DNA of 64,000 nucleotides from Emergomyces orientalis. Taxonomy: Eukaryota > Ascomycota > Eurotiomycetes > Onygenales > Ajellomycetaceae. Below are positions 31,332 to 41,452 of this stretch, one piece after another. Position numbers and translations under genes: made by a program. The stretch spans positions 310,001 to 374,000 of the forward strand of contig MOWL01000045.1 in NCBI GenBank assembly GCA_002110485.1, read 5' to 3'. Under the pieces are notes generated by a model. It was not told the origin of the DNA. It worked only from the letters and a program-made list of their open reading frames with translations, and made no database searches. Position 1 is the first letter of the stretch. Each line of letters opens with the position of its first letter.

Positions 31332-31665
31332 AAATCGGTTTGGTTCGAGTGTGGTGTGATTAAGTTAGTGGTGAAATACGTTTCTTTTCATATGTCTTGT
31401 TGGCGCCCTGCCTATAGCTGCGCCGTCTAGATAGCAACGACCAACCAACCTTCCACCTCTGACATATCTTAATATTGGCGTATTTTGTAATTGTGTTGGG
31501 GGTTATGATTTTGGTGTTATTCGGGCTTATTTTGCATGCTTTGTCTTCCAGGTTCTTACTCATATAACTTACTTCTTTAGCTTGTCTTGTGTTACTAGCT
31601 CGCAGGGTCATTGTTGCATAGTATTCTTCTCCTCTTTTACTTTCATTCCGCGCGTCCTTTAGAAT
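31332..31665. other. Intergenic spacer after MUS81
   Basis: About 330 bases with the MUS81 3' flank. Nothing else recognised. Confidence 0.5.
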
Positions 31666-32603
31666 ATGTCGCCAACGGAGTTTTGCAAGGAGCTTGGTGT
31701 TTCACTGGAAATACTTGATGAAGTTGATTTTATGATAGAAGATGTGTTTCGTGACCACGGCCTGATGGGCATGGTTTGGAGCTGTAGGAGCATCGAACAA
31801 CACACCGCAAAAATTTTGAGGGAGAACCTCAGATATTTTTTCCTGATGAAGTTCACAATCGACATGATGTTTTCTCCATACTATTCAGACGAGCCCAGTC
31901 TCTGGGGTATCTGTGTGAGAAGATGGGCGATTCGACCCCCAAAAGGGGTCGGAAATCGCTTCCAAGCAACAAGAGCATCAGCACCACAAAGCAGACACGC
32001 CAAATTCAACAGAAACCTACGCCTCAGGTACAAACTCACTCGGCATCACTAGAGGAACCCACTACCCAACACAGATCGAAGCGTATTCGGGCTATTGAAT
32101 CACCAATCATGTCAGGAACGCTGGATGATATGGTTACCGATACCAACCTCGAACGGCTCGCCATAGTGGTAAACATTGATGGTTTTAATCCGTTGACAGT
32201 ATCATCCTTCTGCATTCTTTCCGATATACGCAATGAGAAGGCCTCAGACATTGTGCCAACACCTCTCGTTGACTCTCTCAGTTTTTCCAACCTGAAAACG
32301 CTCATCGTGGAGGATTTTGGACATATCAACCTAGAACTAAAAAATTATCGTCTCGTCATCTCCTCCCATCCTGACAATCCGATAAATAACATTCCCGTCA
32401 ACAATACACGGCAACTACGCAGTGCCATCCGCACCATCATCCATAACACCAACGTCAAGGACCGAATTCTCCGATTGAAACTTGTCGATGTATCGCCATT
32501 TGGTGGCGTTGACCCAACCCCCGCAGATCCCCGATGTTTTGCTATTTTATTTTTTATCAAAATACTGGTTGGCTTAAATTCTCTTGTTCACCCCTTTCGC
32601 TGA
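31666..32603 (+). pseudogene. Unknown gene, apparently frameshifted
   Basis: Two overlapping plus-strand frames look like parts of one protein. The first starts at ATG 31666 (MSPTEFCKELGVSLEILDEV...). At the A5 run 31809-31813 the natural continuation moves to the other frame (NFEGEPQIFFPDEVHNRHD..., then CEKMGDSTPKRGRKSLPSNK), which stays open to 32603. Later it has a basic/Ser/Thr linker and a folded-looking part (LERLAIVVNIDGFNPLT, FSNLKTLIVEDFGHINLEL). One missing A would explain the shift. An intron near 31787 is the alternative. The 3' end may also be spliced onto a short exon near 32620-32680. I do not recognise the family. Confidence 0.38.
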
Positions 32604-33412
32604 TATAAACATAGGAATTCCAAATTTCAGCTTCGAACGTATATGGCGCCTAAAACTTCGACAATTCCATTGAAAACAATGTGTTTCTCCCAGACTGGCT
32701 GTGGAAAGGAGAATGAGGATGAAGAGAATGAGTAGTGTTGGGGATGCACTGACGACAAAAATCGGCTATCTAAAACCTACCAGCAGGGGGAGAGGGCGGA
32801 TGAGATACTTGGCGGCGAAAAACACTGACGACATTACCAACTTGAGAATCATAATGACACATTTAATTTGCATCCCAGGTTATGTAAAATAGAGCTTCTT
32901 ACCAAGAAGACAGAAGAAAGAGAGTGGAAATTTCATCGAGTAGATATTTCTGTCTTGTAGATGATCATAACAGAAACCTGTATAGAGGAGCATACGTGTA
33001 ATAATTTAATGATCTATTTCATAGAAGGAAAATTGAACATGAGCAAAGCTGAAAAAGTTATTATCTACAGAAGAGAATGAACGGGACGAATATGACCAAC
33101 CATTTAGATAAAACAGGAAGAGGAGGAAGAGGTGAAACAGAAAACTGAAATGATCTTATAAATTCACTTCAATTTTTTCTCTTGCGGTCAAATAGTTAAA
33201 ACAACCAAATTATTAAATGATTAAAGAAAACAATACATATGAAAAAGGGCATGTAACTATATGGGTTGCCCATACCGAAGATATGCAAGATAAGTATAGA
33301 AGAAAATACATCCAAACTCGTAAATAATAACAAAACCCATCCAAACAGGGGTCCGTCTCTTCCCCTCAATATCAATAACAGCCATCCCTTCACTCTCAAC
33401 GTCTCACACCGC
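32604..33412. other. Intergenic AT-rich region
   Basis: About 800 AT-rich bases between the unknown gene and the end of the copper ATPase gene on the other strand. No supported gene or repeat. Confidence 0.55.
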
Positions 33413-36400
33413 TCAACCTTTCTTCACACCTTTCACCTTCTGTACAACCCACTGCATGGCGCTCCTCCACTCAAACCTCAGCGCCAAACTGCTAACCACC
33501 ACCGAAATACTACTGAGCGCCATCGCCAAGCTCGCCCAAACAGGATCAAGCCTCCAATGCTCATTCATCATCGTCCCATCCTCCTTTAGCTTTTTACCCG
33601 TAACGATGGGGAAAAGCACACCCGCCGCAACCGGCACAAGTATCATGTTATATATGGCTGCCCAGCCAAAATTCCATTTGACCCGGTTGAACACGCGCCG
33701 GCTGAGCGTACACAGTTCGAGGATGGTAGTGAGATCTGAGTTGAGGAGGATGAAGCCGGCGGAATTGACGGCGACGTCGGAGCCGGAGGCCATAGCTATA
33801 CTGACGTTTGCGGCGGTAAGGGCGGGAGAGTCGTTTGTGCCGTCTCCGACGAAGGCGACGATTCGTTTCTTGTCGGACTTTTTCTCGGTGGTGGTGCTGT
33901 GGAGTTTGTTTTCTTGTATTTGGCGGATGTACTCTGCCTTTTGAGGTGGGAGGACGTTAGCCATGACGTTTGAGGCTGGGATGCCGATCGTAGCGGCCAC
34001 GGCGTGTGCTGTGGTTTTGTTGTCTCCGCTACACATGAAAACTTCGATGTTCTTGGACTGGAGGTTGGCGATGACACTTGCCGCTTCGGCTCGTATTGGG
34101 TCCGAAGTTGCGAAGACAATAGCAGGGACGAACGAGGAGGCACCATCGGATAGTTTGCGAATGGAAAGGATAGCAGTAGATTTTGCCGCAGATTGATACT
34201 TCGTGAGCGTGTTGGATAGGAAATAACGATCAGTTTCATCTTTACCGATGAGAGAGTCCAATAACCGTTGACTTCCAATAGCTGCCTCGTATTCAACTTC
34301 TGCATCTTTGACCATCAAGGAGAACTTTCCTTTCATTCCTTGCCCAGGTATCTCAGTCAGGGCCGATGAGAGGACAGAAACTGTTGATAGCTCTGCACAG
34401 AAATCCGCGATAGCCCTCGCAATTGGATGCGTGCTGCTCTCTTCTAAAACCCTCGCCAATTCCCAGGCTACTTGTTGCTGTTCCTCCGCCACGACAAGCA
34501 TCTCATGGTCAGACACCCGTAGCGTTCCTCCTTCAGTCAATGTTCCCGTTTTATCAAATACAATAGCTTCGAGCCTGCTGGCCTCTTGAAAAGCCTCACC
34601 ACCACCCCTAACAAGGATTCCTCGCCTTGCAGCCAGGCCGCCTCCAACAAAGAGAGCAGTGGGGGCAGCCAAAGCCAAGCCGCAAGGACAAGCGACCACG
34701 AAAACGGCGATGGCGAACTTCAACGACCAAAAGGCCCATCCACCCTGAGCCGAATCGAGGTAATCGGCGGGAAGACGACCTGACAGCCCCAAGGAGAGCC
34801 AGATCACGAAAGTAAGAATGGCGAAGAGCGTGATTACCGGTACGAAATAGCTGGTCAAAATATCTGCTACCCCTTCGACAGGGGCACGCTTCGTCAGGCC
34901 CTCTCGAACAACAGCGACGATTTGATCAAGCATGGACGTGCTACCGATGTCGGATACTCGGATGTATACTGGTTGTCCAACATTCACAGACCCAGAGTAT
35001 ACCTTATCTCCGGCAGCCTTTCCAACAGGCTTCGACTCCCCTGTCAATGAGCTCTCGTCAAACCTATATGAGCCAGAACTGGTCACAATCCCGTCAGCTG
35101 GGGGGGAGGCACCGTGCGGTATATTGACAAGGTCGCCAACTTCCAAAAGATCAACACCGACGCGCTGGAGGTTGGTGCTAGTAGAGGCGTCGGCGCTGGT
35201 AGAGGGTGAATCAACAACTAGAAGCGCTTCGGATGGGCGAAGTTTACCTAGCGAGGCTACAGCATCGCCGGTTTTAGCTTTGCTGTACGCTTCCAAGAAC
35301 CGTCCAGCAAGGATGAACATGGTCAGAAAAACAACAGTGTCAAAGTACGATGACATGTGGGCTTGATGGCCCTTCGCTCTGGCCGCGACGCCAATCATAG
35401 CAATTGACGCAAAATATGCTACGGAAGTACCTGCAGAAATGAGCAAGTTCATACTTCCGAACCGGTAAAACCTTCGTAGAATCGGGACATTGCTGCTAGG
35501 TCTCCACAAGGCTCTAACTTCCTTGAAAGCACGGACGTGGAAAACATCGGCACCGAAGCACATGACGGGCGTGGTAATGATGAACAACGCCCATTCCAAA
35601 CGGGTTACCTGTCCTGCCCATATCGGCTCGTAGAAGTATATTCTCATGTTGTTGGTCGATGGTACCAGAGACATCCAGACAATGCCTATCATGAAGGTCG
35701 GAATCGCGGCGATGAATACAAACAGCAAACGTATGAGGAGGCGGCGTCTTTCCTGGAGCTGCATTGCACGCGAGCGGTCTTCAATGGTTGGAGGATGGTA
35801 TATGCTAGCTTTAAAAGCATCATTTGCAGACTCAATTGCGGCAATGATATTTCGAACGGTCATCGAAGGGGGATCTGGTTTGTATGTGACTGTAACGACA
35901 GGCTTCTTGAGAGTAGGGCTTTCGTCGACTGAGACCGACTCATCTTCCATAGCTTCCAACGCGTTTAAGATCTTCTCGGGACAGTGATGGCAAAACATTC
36001 CATCAACCTGAATCGCAACCGTCCGTTTTAGCGGTCCATTACTGCTTTGCTCAGTTTCGTCGTCTTTGAGGGGAACGCACTCAGTAACTACAATTTCATA
36101 TCCAAGGCCCTCGACCGTTTGCTTAATTTCGTCCAGTCGCTCAAGCCCCTCAAATTCGAACTTCCCGCTGGAGCCCAGAAGGTCGACAACAACATTAACA
36201 ACAAAGGGGAGTTCCTGGACTCCGCGTGTAATAGTTCCCACGCAGGATCCGCAGGTCATCCCTCCAATGCTGGCAGTGGCAGTATAGATATTCCGGTGGG
36301 GCGATCGCGACTTTTTCAAAGAGATGTCTTGCAGGTCTCCCTCGAAACCCAGGTCATCGATTAGTGAAAGAACTTTATCGATGTTCTCCTTCGGGCCCAA

Positions 36401-37180
36401 GATCGTGAGTGACGCACTATGCGTCAAAAGGGTAACGTCGACGGATTTCACGAAACTAAGTTGCTCAATGGCACTCGTCAATGTTCCAGCGCATGAAGAA
36501 CATGACATCCCGGATATGCTAATGGATGCGTTGTATTCCTCTTCGGTTGGAGCTAGGCCTTTTTCAAGATCGGTGACATCACTTCGCTCAATCCAAGATT
36601 CGCGTACCACGTTCTCTCGCTTCTTGGAAAGGGTATCGCCCTTCGGTTTCTCTTCCCCCACGCCATTCGATTGCAAGATACTCGATGGGACCTTCTTTTC
36701 ATCTCCCTGCGTCTTTCGCTGCTCTTCGATCCGACAAGCTTCGCAGTTCTCAATATGTACCCTATTCCTCCTGCTCTGGCTACCCTTGTCACCCTGGGAG
36801 GTTGTGCGAAAGAGGTGACGTTCTATGTATGGACTCGCAGACCAGGAAACATCCATGTCGCTTATTTTGGTCCCTGAATCATCTCGGGAATTTGCATGAC
36901 AGACCTCGAAAGCAGCTTCAATCAGGGCGCTCACAAGATCAGTAGTTGATGCCTGCTGGCCATGGCGGACGTGTACCTCATGGGCGAGGATTGAGATGTC
37001 GACGCTGAGGACATGGGGGACATGGAACAGGACTTCCTTTGCGTATGCCACGCATGATGCGCAGTGGATATTATTAACGAGGAGGACGGTTGTTATTGAT
37101 TTGGTTTCCGCGTGGCCAAGGGGAAGAGACGAGCGATTGGCAACGACGGGCGGCCTTTGGATCGGCTCATTGCCTGCCAT
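33413..37180 (-). CDS. Copper-transporting P1B-type ATPase (Ccc2/CrpA type)
   Basis: A single exon of 1255 codons. The N-terminus has a degenerate heavy-metal-associated domain (NNIHCASCVAY, Cys 40 and 43), then GMSCSSCAG (near 222), GMTCGSCVG (near 304) and a fourth unit with GMFCHHCPE (near 393). The ATPase core has the GES actuator motif (SSLTGESKPVG), the copper-selective membrane motif CPCGLALAAP (near 830), the phosphorylation site DKTGTLTEGG (near 875), the SSTHPIARAI nucleotide site and GDGTNDSPAL (near 1112). Eight membrane helices are expected from the family. Such pumps move Cu(I) either into the Golgi to load oxidases (Ccc2/CtpA) or out of the cell for tolerance (CrpA). The sequence alone does not decide; the extra cysteine pair (ENCEACR) after the first HMA is unusual. 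Confidence 0.92.
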   Translation of the reverse strand: MAGNEPIQRPPVVANRSSLPLGHAETKSITTVLLVNNIHCASCVAYAKEVLFHVPHVLSVDISILAHEVHVRHGQQASTTDLVSALIEAAFEVCHANSRDDSGTKISDMDVSWSASPYIERHLFRTTSQGDKGSQSRRNRVHIENCEACRIEEQRKTQGDEKKVPSSILQSNGVGEEKPKGDTLSKKRENVVRESWIERSDVTDLEKGLAPTEEEYNASISISGMSCSSCAGTLTSAIEQLSFVKSVDVTLLTHSASLTILGPKENIDKVLSLIDDLGFEGDLQDISLKKSRSPHRNIYTATASIGGMTCGSCVGTITRGVQELPFVVNVVVDLLGSSGKFEFEGLERLDEIKQTVEGLGYEIVVTECVPLKDDETEQSSNGPLKRTVAIQVDGMFCHHCPEKILNALEAMEDESVSVDESPTLKKPVVTVTYKPDPPSMTVRNIIAAIESANDAFKASIYHPPTIEDRSRAMQLQERRRLLIRLLFVFIAAIPTFMIGIVWMSLVPSTNNMRIYFYEPIWAGQVTRLEWALFIITTPVMCFGADVFHVRAFKEVRALWRPSSNVPILRRFYRFGSMNLLISAGTSVAYFASIAMIGVAARAKGHQAHMSSYFDTVVFLTMFILAGRFLEAYSKAKTGDAVASLGKLRPSEALLVVDSPSTSADASTSTNLQRVGVDLLEVGDLVNIPHGASPPADGIVTSSGSYRFDESSLTGESKPVGKAAGDKVYSGSVNVGQPVYIRVSDIGSTSMLDQIVAVVREGLTKRAPVEGVADILTSYFVPVITLFAILTFVIWLSLGLSGRLPADYLDSAQGGWAFWSLKFAIAVFVVACPCGLALAAPTALFVGGGLAARRGILVRGGGEAFQEASRLEAIVFDKTGTLTEGGTLRVSDHEMLVVAEEQQQVAWELARVLEESSTHPIARAIADFCAELSTVSVLSSALTEIPGQGMKGKFSLMVKDAEVEYEAAIGSQRLLDSLIGKDETDRYFLSNTLTKYQSAAKSTAILSIRKLSDGASSFVPAIVFATSDPIRAEAASVIANLQSKNIEVFMCSGDNKTTAHAVAATIGIPASNVMANVLPPQKAEYIRQIQENKLHSTTTEKKSDKKRIVAFVGDGTNDSPALTAANVSIAMASGSDVAVNSAGFILLNSDLTTILELCTLSRRVFNRVKWNFGWAAIYNMILVPVAAGVLFPIVTGKKLKEDGTMMNEHWRLDPVWASLAMALSSISVVVSSLALRFEWRSAMQWVVQKVKGVKKG

Positions 37181-38107
37181 TTTCTAGATCCCAATGTAGA
37201 TAACAGATCAAGCAGTAAAAAACGACGACAGGGTGTGGCGCGGTCTGATATGTGTAGAATAATGGGAGCAGCCCAGGATAGGACGGAAGGGTGCGTATAT
37301 ATTTGGACAATGCTATTTGATTCGAAAGTATATCCGTTCGCCACCAGATTCTGCAGACTGCGAACCGACGGGTTTCCCGAACAAGGGTTTAACTTGTAAA
37401 AAAGACTGAAAGGAGACAATATAACAATTCCCGATTTGTTGAGTAAGAGTAACAAGTATCTATTACTTGTGGATGATAACAGTTCAAGCTCTGCCTCTAC
37501 CTAGGTAGAAAGTTGTTTTATAGGAGAAAATAGTGTAAGAAACTGATCACTTTCAATAAAAACTTGAAAACGAAACATGTAAACCATTTATTATATATAT
37601 TTATTTCAATCAAACCTCCAAGGAGGCCTACGGGGTTGTGCGAGATTATCGCGTGGGTGGCGGGATGTGTGATGCGGCACTTTTGCCTCAGGGTTGGACC
37701 TTTAGTCACCCACGCACAAATCGCGCAACCACAACGCGGTTCCATCTCGGCCAAGGGAAGGGAGACGAAGGTGGCCGAAGGGTCGAGATCATCCCGATAC
37801 TCTCGGCCTCCGTCATTCGGAAGGGAATTGAATACAAAAGCAACGGGGTTGATTTGTCAAGGATTGTAGGGAAGAGAGCAGGTTTCCGAATCGAGCAGTA
37901 GAAAATAAGTACCCAGGGGGGATCGGCACCAGCCACAAAAATCTGGGGTAGGTAGAACACAAGTAACTTTCTGGTAAGTTCGCCAGCAGTTTGATACATT
38001 TAAGGTACTTCAGGCACGCAATCTTTCTGCACCAAGAACTGTACGTATCTGACCAAAAATAAAAAATAAAAATAAAAAAACAAACGAACAAACAAACATC
38101 CACGGGT
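37181..38107. other. Intergenic region upstream of the copper ATPase
   Basis: This is about 930 bases with the ATPase promoter at the left end. Part may belong to a second exon of the small minus-strand gene described next (a candidate acceptor lies near 38048). Nothing else was recognised. Confidence 0.4.
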
Positions 38108-38340
38108 CATGACTCACCGGAAATAGCCAAAAGGGTTGATAGGATCAGCCATCCGCAGAATGTAACAACTTGGAAGAAAAAAGAAATCTTGGGATTGATT
38201 GAGCTCAGGCCTTCCTCTCCAGCAGGAGGTTTATCTGCATTATTCAAATATGTGGTGCATATGCCTTTTTTAACAATCCCCATGGTTCTCAAGGTAATTC
38301 CCATCTCGGATCGTATATTGTAAACTGAGCCAGCCCCCAC
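38108..38340 (-). CDS. Possible exon of a small single-span membrane protein
   Basis: A minus-strand open stretch reads ...NADKPPAGEEGLSSINPKIS, then the hydrophobic FFFQVVTFCGWLILSTLLAI, which fits one membrane helix. It runs into a good donor (GTGAGT, starting after SG), so the C-terminus would come from a downstream exon near 38050-37900 whose frame I could not settle. No family was recognised, and the start codon is uncertain (Met codons at 38340 and further in). Confidence 0.3.
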
Positions 38341-38830
38341 ATATATTGATATTGACTGCCTGGGGTAGTTTCCTGATATTCTTCAAAATTTCTGCCCTTT
38401 CTCCGGATCGAACCTGGGGTCATTTTATTGTCACATGACCGTGGCAGCTGAGTCACTCGCTTAGGCTACCCATTTGAGTGTTAGCCGCTGCACCACGCTG
38501 TGTCCGCCAAGCCTCAGCCGATCCTCTCTGCTAACCATCGCTATCTTCGCGCATTCCTGTATAATCCCATCCCGTCAGCGTACTTCGCGCATCTCTACCA
38601 CCACAGATACCTATATCTATATCTCTAATTTTTTTAAAAATTATAAAAGGTACTCTATTTAGATGACCTGGATATAGTAAGGCCATCTATCCATTACCCC
38701 TGCCAGCCGGTGAGTGCCCCATCCATACCAACCCTCAACACCCCTGCGTCCCCCAATGCAAAAATTTACATGCTAACATCCCCCCTTTCCAGCTCTATAC
38801 ACAAGCCAAGAGCCCGCCCGGGTTCCCACC
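38341..38830. other. Intergenic region with tRNA-like control boxes
   Basis: On the minus strand, an A-box-like TGGTGCAGCGG (38495-38485) is followed 70 nt later by a B-box-like GGTTCGATCC (38414-38405). No proper tRNA cloverleaf could be drawn, so no tRNA is called. The BRF1 promoter should lie in the right part. Confidence 0.35.
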
Positions 38831-41452
38831 ATGGCCAGCATGCGGCCCCCCACCCGCTTTCCCCGGGCTCCGGGCGGTGGGATACGCGGCCCCGTCCAAC
38901 GCCTTGCCAGTCTTCGCAACCCTAATCCGACCCCGATCCCGCGCCCGCAACAAAATCCCACCACCCATCCCAAGGCCACCACCTGTCCAAACCCAGGCTG
39001 TCCCGCCCCAAATATCGTCGAGGATGACGGTATGAAAGTTTGTTCGGGTTGTGGTACTGTCGTCAGTGAAGCAAACATTGTCTCTGAAATCACGTTTGGT
39101 GAATCCGCGTCCGGCGCTGCTGTTGTGCAAGGCACCTTTGTCGGGGCGGGTCAGAGCCATGGACGCAGTTTCGGGCCGGGGTTTCAACGGGGTGGGGGGA
39201 TGGAGAGTAGGGAGATCACGGAGCAGAATGGTAAGTTTTGTCTTTCTCCTTTTTTTTTTTTTTTTTTTTTTTCGAATAAAATAGGAGCGACTTCTCTTTG
39301 TGTTCTACTATGTTAGGCTGCTGATAGGTAAACTTTAGGAAACCGCTATATTGCCCAATTATCTCGAGCATTGAATGTCCCGGAAAGCGCCACAAAGGCC
39401 GCTGGCCAAGTTTTCAAACTTGCGGTGGGACTAAATTTTATCCAAGGTCGCCGCACAAAGACAGTTGCAGCCGTATGTCTATACATTGCCTGTCGCCGCC
39501 AGGATGGAAATACCGTAATGTTGATTGATTTTGCTGATGTGCTTATGGTATGTATACCCTTGTTATTTGATCAGGATTAATGGAATCTAACAGTACTTTA
39601 TCAGATAAATGTGTTTAAACTCGGTCGCGCTTACAAAGCATTACTCGACGAGCTACGTCTGGGCGGAAACGTCTTCATCATGAACCCCATCGACCCAGAA
39701 AGCTTAATATACCGGTTCGCGAAACAGCTCGAATTCGGCTCTTCGATGATGCAGGTTGCGAGCGAGGCGGTACGCATTGTGCAACGAATGAACCGTGACT
39801 GGATGATTACTGGACGACGCCCCGCAGGCATCTGCGGTGCCGCTCTAATCCTTGCAGCCCGCATGAACAACTTCCGACGAACCGTCCGCGAGGTTGTATA
39901 CGTAGTTAAAGTGACGGAGCTGACGATCCACCAACGGTTGAATGAGTTTAAAGCGACGGAAAGCGGAGACCTCACTGTCGACCAATTCCGCTCCGTCCAG
40001 CTGGAGACTGCCCATGACCCGCCTTCCTTCACCCAGGGGAAGAGGTTGAAACAGGCAATAAAGGAAAAAAGAGCGGCTGCTGAGGTTGAAAGCGACGACG
40101 ACGACGATGACGAAGAAAATACCCCGGAACCAACCCCTTTCCCTCCAAAACCAAGACGGATAGACGCAGATGGCTTCGCCATCCCAGACATCCCCGTCGA
40201 TCCCGCCCTATTAGACGACAAAGACGGCACCCCAGAATCCTCCTCACCAAAAACCAAGCGCGGCCGGCCAAAGGGCACCAAAAACTTCCGCGCCCCTCCC
40301 CCCACAGAATCCGAACTTGCCTCCGAATCCGCCCTCGAGTCCGAAATGCAAGAACTCCTCACAACAGGCTCGAACCTACTCGCCTCCACCTCCAGTTCCA
40401 CATCCACTGCCTCCCATGCAGCTCCAACAACCCAAACCGTACTACCCCAGCCCCCCAAACCCGTCCCCTCAACCCCTGACATCGACGCCAGTGAATTCGA
40501 CTCCGACCCAGAAGTAAAATACTGCCTCCTCTCCCCCGCAGAAGTCGAAATCAAAGAACGCATCTGGGTCCATGAGAACAAGGACTATCTACGCACGCAG
40601 CAGGCGAAAGTGCTCAAACGGGCATTAGCCGAAGAGGAGGACCTGATTCAGGGGCGGGTACCTAGTAGTGGTATTAGCCGTCGGCCGCGGAAGCGGAGAA
40701 AGGGGAGGATGGGGGATGTGGGGTATTTAGAAGGGAAGGGGGAGGAAGGGGAGGATGTGGATGGGGTGGCGAGGACCAGGGCATCGACGCCGGCGGAGGC
40801 TACCAGGCGGATGTTGGAGAAGCGGGGTTTTAGTAAGAAGATTAATTATCGGTTGTTGGAGGAAATGTATGAGGATGAAGCGGAGGGGAAGGCGGTTAAG
40901 AGGAGAGATAGTGAGAACGGGGAGGGTGGGGTGGGATTGGGGGTGGGGATTGGAAGAGATAGGGGGAGGAGCAGGAGTGCGAGTGTATCGAGGAGTGTGC
41001 GTAGTTCCAGCGTATTTTCGGAAAGGAGTACTGGTATTCGGGGCCCGGTGAGGGAAAGGGTTGTTAAGGGGGTTAGGACGGGGACAGGTGCTACTACTGC
41101 CATAGGTACGGCTAGAGCTTCTGGTGCGAAACCACAAGCTCCTCTTCAACGAGCTCCAGCTCCACCTACACATCCCTCCGTTGCAGAAGAAACAGCGACG
41201 ACAACAACAACAACAAACCCCAACGAAGAAATCCTCGGCTACATCCCAGGTCCGGTACCGGGTAGTAGTATTGCCAAGGGAAATGAAGATGTTGACGAAG
41301 ATCTGGATGAAGAAAACATGGATGAAGAGGAAGAGGAGGAGGAGGAGGAGGACGATGATGATGATCACGTCGATGAGGCGTTTGCGGGGAATTATTATGG
41401 TGGGGGGAGCGATGATGATGATGATGATGGCGATGGTGATGATTATTATTAG
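38831..41452 (+). CDS. BRF1: Transcription factor IIIB subunit Brf1
   Basis: Three exons: 38831-39230, 39339-39547 and 39605-41452, joining to 818 residues. The N-terminal zinc ribbon is CPNPGC...KVCSGCG (about 51-75). Two cyclin-like repeats follow, split by the introns: GNRYIAQLSRALNVPESA...VCLYIACRRQ, then LGRAYKALLDELR...AGICGAALILAARMNNFRRT and VTELTIHQRLNEF. The C-terminal Brf1 homology block is EVKYCLLSPAEVEIKERIW followed by KDYLRTQQAKVLKRAL. The tail is rich in Arg/Gly/Ser and ends in a long Glu/Asp run. Brf1 joins TBP and Bdp1 to recruit RNA polymerase III to tRNA and 5S genes in the nucleus. Fungal Brf1 proteins are often 500-800 residues; this one is long because of its tail. Confidence 0.95.
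39250..39272 (+). repeat. T23 homopolymer in BRF1 intron 1
   Basis: Twenty-three consecutive T lie within the first intron of BRF1 (39231-39338), about 20 bases after the donor. The length is likely variable between strains or uncertain by sequencing. Confidence 0.85.
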
